From Orientallactaga sibirica (lineage: Eukaryota; Chordata; Mammalia; Rodentia; Dipodidae), in assembly GCA_036365145.1 (NCBI GenBank), contig JAEOAD010002183.1, positions 1,798,001 to 1,862,000 of the forward strand: a stretch of DNA of 64,000 nt, in the 5' to 3' direction. A program made the translations under genes and the position numbers. Below the pieces are notes generated by a model. The model had not been told where the DNA came from. It worked only from the letters and a program-made list of their open reading frames with translations, and did no database searches. Positions 54,350-64,000 of the stretch are shown here, piece after piece (position 1 is the stretch's first letter; the number at the start of each line of letters is the position of its first letter).

Positions 54350-57300
54350 CTTGGGGTTTTAAAATCTGAGCTATGTCTTCTCAACATGTACTCAGCAGCT
54401 CTGCCTCCAATTAAAAACAGGGGTGAGTGACAAATGGCTTCATTGCCACTCTATCAGTTGTAGGTGGCCATCACCACTCCTCTGTATAATTATCCTCTGC
54501 ATATGCATTTCTTCTCCCCCTCTGTATTTGCTATCTCTCTCTCTCCCTTCCCCTCCTTCTGTTGACTTTATCTTCCCCTGCAAACACAGCTTTAGGCGCT
54601 GCTTAGCATCTGCCATGGAGCTCTAGAAAGCTTGCTCCCTTCTGCTCCCTGACAGGATTGAACCAGCCTGCAGTGAGCCTCTCTTGCCTGAGCTGTTGAC
54701 TGCTGCATCCTACACCAGACCCTCTGGGGTGACGAAGCTGAACCAGCACACCAGGCGCAGGCCACAACAAGGAAAGCCCAACAATCAGATTTCATCTTTG
54801 CTTTTTATGGTTTAAACAGAAAAAAAAATACTAACAATATATTCAGCTTTGTGTAGATCCCACAAGAGGCCTGGAAATGAAGGCTATGCTGGTGCTGGGC
54901 TTCCTGCATAGTCTCTCAACCAGAGAACTGAACACGAGCAGAAAGGTAGTGCTGGCTAACCCTGCTGCATGCCCCTTCAGCCCAGCTCCAGCCTCTCCAA
55001 CTGCCACAAGCAGGCAATGAATTCACTGCTGCTGATATTGGAGCAGAGGAGTAAAAGAAACAGACTAAACTCTCAGACAGGAGGAAGGTGGCCTGGCTGG
55101 AAACAGGACCGAGATAGTCCTTAGGTAGCACAGACAGCAGGATTATCAGGCCTGGAGCGACCAGGAGCCAGTGTAAGTGGGAGGTGTGGGAAATGCAAAG
55201 TTAGCTGTATAGTCACTATGTTAAAAACGTCAAGAACAAGATAGGGAAGAAAGGGAAGGGAAGCGTGCCTTTTGGTCTGTGGGAGGCAGGTTACAAAATG
55301 CACACGTTGGCTTTCATGTGTCTGCCTGTCCCTAGTCCAATCTTCAGGCTGAGGGGGCAGGAGAACCCAGAGGCAAACAGCATCCAGGAGCCTGTCCCCA
55401 CACCTGGCACTCTGCCTCCAGCTTTCCAGGCTGAGAGAAGACTCTCTCACTTCAATATCACAAGAGTAAATCAACCCAGATGTGCCCAGAGCTCTCAAGA
55501 CACAGCGCTGAAAGGTGACATGTGTCATCGAGGTTACACCTACTCAGGAGCCCGTGGGGTGCCACACACGAAAACTCCAGGCTTCCTTCATCTAGGCATC
55601 TAGATGAACATCTCAGGGCTCCCCTCCACACATCCTTCCCAATTTACAGGAGAGCTTCCTCTGATCTGGAGAATTCTGTCATTGTTTCCACCAAGCCTGC
55701 AGAAGGGGCAGTGCCCACCTAGAATAAATAGTAATCTGCTGGTCTGATGAAGAATTTGGCCATGTTGAAAGCCCACTCTATATGAAGCACTCAGAAGGCA
55801 GGAATGGGGCCTTAGCTTTGATTTCTCTGATGGGAATCTTGATGCCCATGTTTTAGGGAGTATGATTCCAGGAAACAAACACAGTATGTCTAGAGTTGCA
55901 AGACGGAAGGGAACAAAAGCCAAGAAATGGCTTGTTAATGAGCAGGTTGCTGCTGAGTGTAACTGAGGCTCATTCTCATAAGAGACTCTCATACATTCAG
56001 TCAGAAACACCTCTATGGTCCTATTACAGGCAAGACAGCAGAAAGACCTCACCTCCATCCCTCATTGGTCAGGAGTTAGTCTAAGCAGTGTTGACTCTGG
56101 TTTAAAAGGGATCAGCACATTTCTGGGGTCAGGAGTGCTGTCTGGCTGAGATGTCTCCTTGAAGTTGCAGATGACATCCAGGGAGACCTACTGCATCCAT
56201 CGTGACAATAACAGCTCCTCTTCACCCATGTGTCCAGGCATGTGTGTGCTCATGAGCACATGCGCACATGCTGCTCTAACTCCCTCTCATTTACAGTCCT
56301 CTAACCACAGCCTTGAACACTGAGCCCCCAGGTGGTCTCAGCCCTGCTGAGCCAGGCAGCCTTGTCTTGTCCCAGAAGCAAGTGGAGACAGTGCCAACAG
56401 CCTGTGTACTCAACCACTCCACTTCTTAAGCGCTGCTGAAGAACACTATGGGATAAAGGCAAATATTGCAGAAGTCAAGAATCTGTTTCTTATCTCAAGC
56501 CCAGCAGCAAATTGCTTGGGTGTGAAGAAAGCTAACCAAACACTCTGGAATCTAGTTTCCCTGTTGTTAAAGTAACAATGCCTGTCCCCCATTTGCTTCC
56601 AAGAACTAAACAAAGGCAATTCATGTGCCCATAAGTTCTGTACCCATAACAGATGTTCCTTGCAAAGCCTGATACTGTTTGGCCATGGCCTCAGGGCATT
56701 GGCTTCATGCCTTGAGGCAGAGCTTTGCTGGTCACCTCTCAAAGCCTCCCTTTCCCTTACCCTAAGCTGTACCTCACTGGTACTTATCATTGTGTGAGAA
56801 TAAGTTATGTTGCCCCATCCACCATTTTATTCACACAATATCCTGTGGTCTAGGGGACACCAAGCCTTTGTGCACAATATATCCAGTCAGATGGCGTCCA
56901 GGACTGGGTTACTCCTGGGTTACTCTCTTGTACTACAGAACAGACTGGCTCGTTGCCTGGGACGTGGTAGCTCATATCATCTGTTTGCTTTTTGTCAAGC
57001 CACAGTTCCTGAATTATCATTGAAACTATTGGATGGGACAATACAACTTCCCTAATATATTAAGAGGGAGAGCAAGGGTATCAGCTATGCCATTAGTATG
57101 TGTGATAAGGATTTGCATCAGTAGAGAAGCAAGTGTTGGCCAGTTCTGAGCCCTCCAGCTAAGCCGGGAATGCCTATCAGTGACTTCTGGAGGACTGGCA
57201 CACTCCAAAGGTGGGACATGGACAGAAGCAACCACGTGCAGACATGCTCGTCAGCAACTTGGGTTGAACAGTAGCCAAGGGTTGAAAACACTGCCTGTTC

Positions 57301-57950
57301 TGGAGAGGACTCAAGGCTTATGGAACAACCAGATTCATAGAATGATGCTCAAGTAGTAACAGTGCCCGTTGTGATGTTCACTGTGGGCCCAGCCAGAGCC
57401 CTTGGGGATGCTAAGCTCTGCTCACCCAGCTAAGAAATAAAATCTCCTATCAGCATCCAGCTAGACACAACGAAGGCTAAGTGATTCTTGGACAGAAACA
57501 CTTTGTCTGTGGGCGAGAGGCTTGAGGGAGATGCTGAACAGTTTTCAGAATAAATTCCCATGTAAGCCCAAAGAACAGTAAGTGAGAGAAGCTGCTACCT
57601 GCCCTCTTTTTTGAGCCAAATGCTAGCTTTCTGTGGAAATAGGGCTGTTCTCAGAGCTTGGATATCAATATGAATGGGGAATCCAAACAGGACACCAAAG
57701 AAAGAATCGATCAGAAGTCCAAAGTCAGAGACGTGGAGAGAAACAACAAGAGCAGGGATCTGTGCCAGTAACAAAGATTAACTGCACCCAAGGAGGTGGC
57801 ACTGGGGCTCTTAAAATAGGGATGAGCCAAAGTCAAGAATGGGGCTGGTCAGTGGAGCTGAGGTCAGTTGTGTCCTGGGAAGGCCCCTGCCTGTCTGGGC
57901 CTGGATGAGCATCGAGAGACTGAGGCCCCAGCCTCATGGCCTCCTTGCTC
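54350..57950. other. Unassigned, largely repeat-free DNA
   Basis: 3.6 kb with no recognised transposon. ORFs at 55121-55603 and 55600-56058 overlap on both strands in several frames and match no family, so I treat them as chance. No exon or promoter signature stands out. Confidence 0.4.
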
Positions 57951-57954
57951 AAAT

Positions 57955-58189
57955 CCTTTTTAAAAATTTTTACAATGTTATATGTGTATTCAGTATATTT
58001 TCATCATATTCTACCCCTACTGCCCTGTCTCATGCATGCTGCTGGTGAACCTCTTCTTTCCAGCTCCTTCCCCGCCCCCTTTTTCTGTGACTCATTGAAT
58101 TGCTTGTAGATCCTGGGTAGAGATTTCCTTATTGGAGTACGATCAAGTTACCAGTGGCTAAACCACTGAAGAACATGACTGTCCCTCCC
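57955..58189 (-). repeat. Antisense L1 3'-UTR fragment, first part
   Basis: AAATCCTTTTTAAAAATTTT, TTTTTCTGTGACTCATTGAA and ACCAGTGGCTAAACCACTGA. Shares its blocks with 7220-7330. Interrupted at 58189 by an LTR and resumed at 58732. Confidence 0.5.
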
Positions 58190-58726
58190 TGTGATGGTTA
58201 AGTTTGTGTCAACTTGATTTGTTTAGGAATCCACAGACATTCCTCATAAGTGTGTTTCTGAGGCTGCCTCTAGGAAGGATTAACTAAAGGAAGAATCCTT
58301 CCCCCCGGGGTAAGCCTTCCCCCAGAGTGGGCGGCCCAGAGTGGGCGGCCCCTCTTGGAGGAGGGGGCTGGTTGATAAAAAGGAGCTCTGGGAAGAAAGG
58401 CTCTCTCTCTCCCACCTGGCTGCTGGTGCTACTAGCTGCTTGGTGTTTTCTGCTTGGTACCTGCTGCTTGGTGTTGCTGCTCTCCAGTGTGGACTGAAGA
58501 CCAGGGTGGACTGAAGAGCAGCGTCTCTCCAGGAAGCCTCCAGGCCTTCAGTGCCGGATTGGGACTGCTGAGGCCTCCAGCCTCGTGCACTGAGCAGCTA
58601 CCGGGTTTCTTGACTCTCGGACCTGCAACCTGATATTGCTGGACTGTGTAAGCTAATCCAATAAATCCCCTTTTAATACAATTCATTCTGTCCATTCTGT
58701 TCCTCTAGAGAACCCTGACTAATACA
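58190..58726 (+). mobile_element. Solo ERVL-type LTR with perfect TSD
   Basis: A 537-bp LTR starting TGTGATGGTTAAGTTTGTG and ending CTAATACA. A perfect 5-bp duplication flanks it (CTCCC at 58185-58189 and 58727-58731). It has a TATA-like GATAAAAAGG (58375-58384) and AATAAA at 58660-58665. Two adjacent copies of CCAGAGTGGGCGGC (58322-58335, 58336-58349) each contain a GC box. The start and end motifs resemble MLT2/ERVL LTRs. No internal region. The minus-strand ORF at 58432-58695 is a shadow. Confidence 0.82.
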
Positions 58727-58731
58727 CTCCC

Positions 58732-58985
58732 CAAGCAACTAATAATTGCCAATAGTTCCTCAGGGAAGAATGGGGCCTCATAAGCCCCTCCCTCGTCCAA
58801 GACAGAATATTGACAACCCCATCTTATGCAGGTCTTGTACACGCAAGCAGAGCTGGTGTGAGCTCATGAGTGCAGTGGCCATGTCATGTCCAGAATACTG
58901 CACCATAGCACTCCTCCCTATCTGCTGGCTGTAATATTCTGCCCTCTCTTCTGCAAGGTTTCTTCAGTCTCGGAGGGCATAGCAT
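58732..58985 (-). repeat. Antisense L1 3'-UTR fragment, second part
   Basis: Continues the element left of the LTR: GTTCCTCAGGGAAGAATGGG, TTATGCAGGTCTTGTACACG, CATGAGTGCAGTGGCCATGT and AGAATACTGCACCATAGCAC match a rodent L1 3'-end family in reverse. Confidence 0.55.
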
Positions 58986-60139
58986 AGATGTCTCATTTAG
59001 GATTACTGCCTCGAATCTTAAAAGACACCCCATCCAGGTCAGCAGGGCTTCAGCTTGGAAGGTAAAAACTCCTTCTTTGTGACCAACCAGGGTAGAAAGT
59101 GCTGGCATCTGGTAGAGTATTCTCTTCACTCCACCTTTAATTACACTGAAACTGCCTCCAGGTGACCTTGGTAAGAAGAATCAAGAGTGTCTTCCCTGGC
59201 AAAAGAGGCCAATGATCAGCAGGGATTATGCTGGTGCCATTCTTGGTCCAGTGCACCTCCCAAACTCGCTCCTCAGCCCAGGCTCCTCAAGCTATAGAAC
59301 CTACTTAGAGAACCTCATAGCTCTGCAATTGCTGGAGCAAAGTTGTGCTGCATGCCAGCTATCCCAGCCAAAGGCATCATTGTGCCTACATGAATGACAA
59401 GGTAGGGATGGCCTCACTTGCCCAACTCTGAAATACCTGAGTCACAGATGACTCATCGATTCTAATACGCAGCACTCACGCAAGCACCTTGTATATTACA
59501 CACCGCTGGCTCAGCCCTCATCCATATAGCTTGGAGGGAGAGTGAAAGGTGGGGAAATGGGAAGGGCAGACATCTACACCTGCAGTTCTTAAAGAGAAAC
59601 TGAGGCTCCAATAAGCTCTAAGGTGAAATGTATAGATGTTTATGAGTCAGACAGTATAGAAGAAAAAGCTAACATGTGCTCTTCTGAACCCCATGTACAC
59701 TACTTCTTTCTTAATTTCAAGGAGTCATTGTTACACTATTGTTTTGATATGGAAGGCTCAAAAGTGATGAGCCAAAAGACACACTTGCTGTACCTCATTT
59801 AACCATGTCCTGCCGCTCATTTCATCTGTTGCATCACCTATGAACTGGATTAACCTTGGGGTGGGGGTTGTTCTTGTTTTTTACTTTAGAAGATCCCAGA
59901 CTTCCTCTATTTCTGAGCTATTCCCAGTTCTCATAGTCCCCTTATTCCTGGCACAGGCTTCACTCTCCAGCAGTATGTGCTTCCTGACATTCTCTGACTT
60001 AGAAACTCCCCCATCCCTTTCCTCCACCTGTCCTTGGCCACACACCCTTGAAGCTTGTATGCAAGATTGACAGCTGATAAAGATCAGGATTAAAGGAAGC
60101 TCACCAAAGAGTGTTAAATGCCCATTTTGCTCATTCATT

Positions 60140-60260
60140 TTCTTTCCACAAGCTGAATATGCATCACGTACATTTTGAGGCCAAATCGAAATATTTGCAT
60201 GTCTAAATAGCTGCAGTAAAGTGGTGCTATTAAAATAACTGCTGCCAAAAAAATGGAGTG
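60140..60260. promoter_or_regulatory. Candidate enhancer with octamer motif
   Basis: A perfect octamer ATTTGCAT (60193-60200), ATATGCAT (60157-60164), AAATAGCTGCAG and TTAAAATAACTGC in a repeat-free setting. POU-factor and E-box-type sites in this density read like a conserved element. Inference from motifs. Confidence 0.3.
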
Positions 60261-61834
60261 TGGCAGTGTCACCTGTGCCTGCCACCTGACTTGGGTCCTC
60301 TTTTTGAGGGCCTTCTGTTCTGCAGTATGCTGGCATGTGGCTCATCGTAAGAAGCGTGAGCACCAGGGCCGCTTTTTATCCTGCTATTCCAAGCAAGGAC
60401 TATGTAGGTGTCACAAATGAAACTCTGCAGAAGTAGAATAGGAGGCTAGTGGCATGGCCACGTGTTTCCACCTACCTGCTAGCCAGCAGCCTGGCTTGCA
60501 ACCCCCTCTCTGCCCCCAACTACCCATAAGCACTCGTTAGGTCAGAAATGCAATTTTTTGATGGTGCCAGACAGCCAGACGATGCTGGAAAGAAGAAAGA
60601 AAAGGCAAAAGCAGATTTCTAAATTAAGCACAAGGCTCGTTTATAAAAATAAATAACACAGCTTAGCAATATGCTTACAAGCTCAGCTTCCCTCCCTTAT
60701 GAAACCTCTGTGGCTGGAGCCCAGGATGACCAGCTTGCAGAGGTCCCTACTCCCCAGCCCCCAGCCCCATGTTTGGTTCTCATCTTCAGAGTGCTGACAG
60801 TGGCTGGTGAAGCACCTTGTTGCTCTTTCAAAGTTAACCTAGAGCCACAGTGAGCCAGTGCTTCCCAAACTTCACAAGGCCTTTGAACACTGACAGACTC
60901 TTGGCAATTACTAACGTCTAAGAAGCAAAAATGGACAAAGTTCCAAGCATTTTCTTTCTAGAAACAGAACCCCTCCTGGAGACCAGGACTTCTGTGCTTG
61001 CCACTGGGTTTCCCATGCCCAGCTCAGAACGTGGAATACACTAGACACTCAACCACTGTGTCAAAGAAGGGTAGATAGAGAAATGAATGAATGCTCTCAT
61101 CCCAGTATATATGCCTCACAAACTGCAAATGGACTGAGCTCCAACATCCTAGGAGAGACAGTCTCCTAATGATGACATGCACCAAAGAGGCAAGGTCCCC
61201 TGAGCTGAGTATTCAAGTCATCCTCCAGCCAGGGGAAGCCCTAGAAGTGATTGCAGTGTATTAGTTTTTCCTGCCCAGAAGTAAGTGGTGCGGAAATCAC
61301 AATGAAGAGGGAGGAGGGCTTGGGCTATGCGGTTGATAATGACTGCTGTTGCTCCCAGGGCTTTGCTTTCATTCTTTGGAAATAGCATGTTAGTATAGGT
61401 GTTACTAAAACGGAATGCTATGGACAAAACAGCGTGAGCTTTTGATTTCAGTCTTGCTGTGACACACACAAAGTGGAGCCCACAATGTCTTTTGGAAGCT
61501 CAGCAGGTAAAATACATTGGGAATGGGCATTGGTATGGAAGATTTAATCCTGCCACCAGCCTTCTCAAGTTATGAAATGATTTATAAGGTTGGGGTGATG
61601 CTGAGACTGGCCCCAGAATACTGAAGATGTGATAATATGGTATCCCATTATAATTAGGGGGTTGTGGCTCCATCGTGGTTCCTGGGAACAGATGCTCTGT
61701 TCACTGGTGACCAGAGCATAGCAAAGACAACATATCAAAGTCAATTCAGAGCTGGGTCCCTTAGTTACAATATTTAGAAAATCAGAGAAATTGACCTATG
61801 GCATAATTCAAAAATTAGTTTTCAGTCATCCTGG

Positions 61835-61905
61835 TGTGACCTGGCCAGAAACAATAAAAACCACTTCCATGGCAATGATAAGAAGGCTGCTAATTAGATT
61901 CAAAT
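61835..61905. promoter_or_regulatory. Candidate enhancer: SOX, RUNX, GATA and homeobox motif cluster
   Basis: Within about 50 bases: AACAAT (61850-61855, SOX-like), AACCAC (61859-61864, RUNX-like), CCATGGCAA (61867-61875, RFX half-site-like), TGATAAG (61876-61882, GATA) and the palindrome CTAATTAG (61890-61897, homeodomain). No repeat covers it. Confidence 0.35.
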
Positions 61906-64000
61906 GTATAAGAATATATTATTTTACAGGTTAGTTTTACAGGTTGTAAAAGAAAGGAAAAAACTAAGCAGCAATAAAATATAGAATCATCGCATCCAGC
62001 TTCACTTACTAGCACATGACAGAAAAGTGTGAGTCTTCCTAGACTCCTCAATTCTTCTGGTCCCACCACCTCGCAGTGTAAGCAAGGTTGGCCTCAGAGC
62101 ACTTAGGAAGAGACCTAGTTAGAATCCAGGTCCAGCAGAGTCAGCACAGAAACGGATCAGGCTGCCTCCAAATCAACAGAGCTTTCTCTCTGGTGGTACT
62201 GAGGGAAGTCTCTCGCAGCAGGCTGGCGGTGAACCCAACAACCACAGTCATCCACTCCAACCTGCAAGGTCACAGTACAATCCCTGGGTCTCTAGTGTTC
62301 CTGCCCAGGGCTCCTACTTCTGACATGGCTGCTCATAGTTAGTTACAATATTAAAGACCCACCTGACTCCCACACCCCTTAGAAGTTGTGTTGATCCACA
62401 AAGACGGAACTGAACTCATCAAGTTCTTCTCATCAAGAAGATCTTCTTGGAAACTCAGAATTCACTCTTAAAATAGGAACAACAGAAACTGTGCTTTTTG
62501 CCTCTCTACATGTGTCCATGTAACAGGGCATTATGACAAAATGTTCCTAGGTCAGTGAGGTCTTGCCCCTTGCAACAGTGTTTCATAAATGATAAGGTGT
62601 GTGGTGAGAAGTTTGCTTCTGATGTGAGGCATGAGCTTTAGTGCAAAATTTGAGGATAGCCTGATTCTTGATGTAGAATTTGTGCTGTCAATGTCAGAAA
62701 GAAGCAGTTTAAGGATAGCAGGGCCCTCCCCCCAAAGTAAAAGTGAGGTATATCCTTGAGCCTATGAGGGGAATCTGTTTTTTCCATATCTCTTTTCCCC
62801 TGAAACCTCCCTGGAGGCTTATATATAAGATTACTAGTCACTAGAATAGATGGCAGAAGACCTGTTTTCTTCTTATTTCTTCCTTTGCTAGGAATGTAAA
62901 TGGGCTTATTCCCTTTACTAGAAACCTGGTGGCACATGGACACAGGAGGTGGGGGCTGGAATGACCAGCTCAGCCCCATACAGACCCCAAACAGGTCTTC
63001 AGATTGGCTTTCCTGTTTCCAGGAACTTCCCATACCCCAATTTACAGCAGGAGTTCTGCATTCTTCTTTTAAAGTCTGTAATAAAATCTTCTGTTACTCT
63101 CAAAGACACCCTGAATTCTAGTATCAATAAGCCTAATATTTTTGTGGAGACCCCTTGACCTTGTATACCAAAGATGTTTAACATTTATTGATAGAATTTC
63201 TACAACCATTTTTCTTCTTGTACAGCCCCTTAGAAAAGTCTAGAGTTCTAGAATGCATGAAAACCTTCAGGTTACTGTAGGCTGCCCCCTTTCATTTGCC
63301 GATGCAGGCAGAAGCAAGAAAGGTTAGGCACCTGTTGTTTTCCTCACCTTGTTCTACCTAGCAGTTGTTGTTTTCTTGGGGATCTTCAAGGGTAACAGGT
63401 CAAGTTCACCCTTCAAAAGGTAAGAAAACCATTTCCTGCTGGGTAATATAGCCACAGGCTCTCAGGCCTTGACTGTGGGATTTATAGCAGCAGCACCCCC
63501 GGTTTCTCAGCCTTTTGGTCTCTGTCCAGATGTCAGACTATATATTTTGGGACTTCATAAGTATTTGTGTCAATTCTCAGAATGATACCTTTTTATATCT
63601 ATGCATTTACATATGAATCAAGCAGTTGGTAGACAGATAGAAAAATGGATCGGTAGGTAAATGACAGGTAGAGAATATCTTATAGGTTCTTCTTATCTTG
63701 CATGGCTTTGGGTCCTTCCCTCTCATGTAGCCACATATCCCCACTATTATTTTAGCTAGGTGTGTTATTTAGAACACGGGGGTTACATGGCAGAAGAACA
63801 ATAGATAGTGTTAAGTGGTTATTAAAACAGGACAGCTACAGGAGCCAGACACCTGAGTGATCACAATGCCTTAAATTAATAGATTATAAGTTTAGAAGTT
63901 CTTCTTTAGTATTGAAAAGTAAATCTATAATTAACTTTTGTAGTTATTTGTATTAATATATATTCTCCTAGAATGACAGATTGTATTTGTGCAAAGTATA

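Larger units (their letters stand above)
58990..64000. other. Repeat-poor DNA with candidate regulatory elements
   Basis: Apart from an L2 3' end (about 61020-61095, CACTAGACACTCAACCACTG) I see no transposons. Small ORFs (such as 59881-60363 minus, 62638-63033 minus) match no family. Low repeat content over 5 kb suggests constraint or proximity to functional DNA. Confidence 0.4.

Noticed and set aside
55121..55603. Opposed ORFs of 135 and 112 codons
   Set aside because: They overlap on opposite strands with no domain, so chance is the simplest explanation.
55600..56058. 152-codon minus-strand ORF
   Set aside because: No recognisable domain, overlapped by other chance ORFs on the opposite strand, and no promoter or splice context.
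59881..60363. 160-codon minus-strand ORF
   Set aside because: No family match, and it overlaps part of the candidate regulatory segment. The composition looks non-coding.

Overview
This is 64 kb of mammalian nuclear DNA with no protein-coding gene that I can support. The organism is almost certainly a rodent, most likely a jerboa or relative (Dipodidae). The window carries at least 16 copies of a B2-superfamily tRNA-derived SINE. Its head is B2-like (GGGCTGGAGAGATGGCT). Its body (GCCAGATGCACAAGGTGGC, then GGAGTTTGTTTGCAGTGGCT) and its (TC)n plus (AAATA)n tail match what I know as the DIP element of dipodids rather than mouse B2. Monomeric B1, B4 (ID+B1) and ORR1-like MaLR LTR elements fit the same placement. 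The species-level call is inference from repeats only.

Layout. 1-4 kb: a three-layer nest, with a B4 split by a full-length minus-strand MaLR element (5-bp target duplication CTCAC) that itself carries a DIP. 4-17 kb: mostly old or unassigned sequence with scattered SINEs, a solo MaLR-type LTR (9415-9806) and a candidate TATA promoter (about 13850). 17-24 kb: degenerate antisense L1, several SINEs and old L1 3' UTR sequence. 24.9-25.7 kb: an antisense class-I-like retroviral LTR. 25.7-30.8 kb: a long, dead, sense-strand L1 lacking its reverse-transcriptase core and interrupted by a DIP. 30.8-34.8 kb: a pile-up of LTR fragments, B1, B4 and DIPs. 37.4-38.7 kb: a second minus-strand MaLR element with a B1 inside. 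39.9-40.4 kb: the only CpG-island-like segment, with an inverted CCAAT box, a GC box and a palindromic NRF1 site. 42-47 kb: DIPs, L2 and antisense L1 ends. 47.9-49.8 kb: an old MLT2-like LTR followed directly by a compact, complete LTR-internal-LTR element. 52-54 kb: a motif-rich candidate enhancer, an old LTR, a long pyrimidine tract and a (TA)n run. 58-59 kb: a solo ERVL-like LTR inserted in an L1 3' end. 59-64 kb: largely repeat-free, with several segments that read like conserved regulatory DNA.

Interpretation. The ORFs present are short, often overlap repeats, and match no family except L1 ORF1p and ORF2p. The window is best read as intergenic or long-intron DNA shaped by retrotransposition. 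The points most likely to carry unannotated function are the CpG-rich promoter near 40.2 kb and the candidate enhancers near 52.1, 60.2 and 61.9 kb. I found no novel defence, metabolic or mobile system beyond the retroelements. Repeat-family names were assigned by memory of family consensus features, without a database search.
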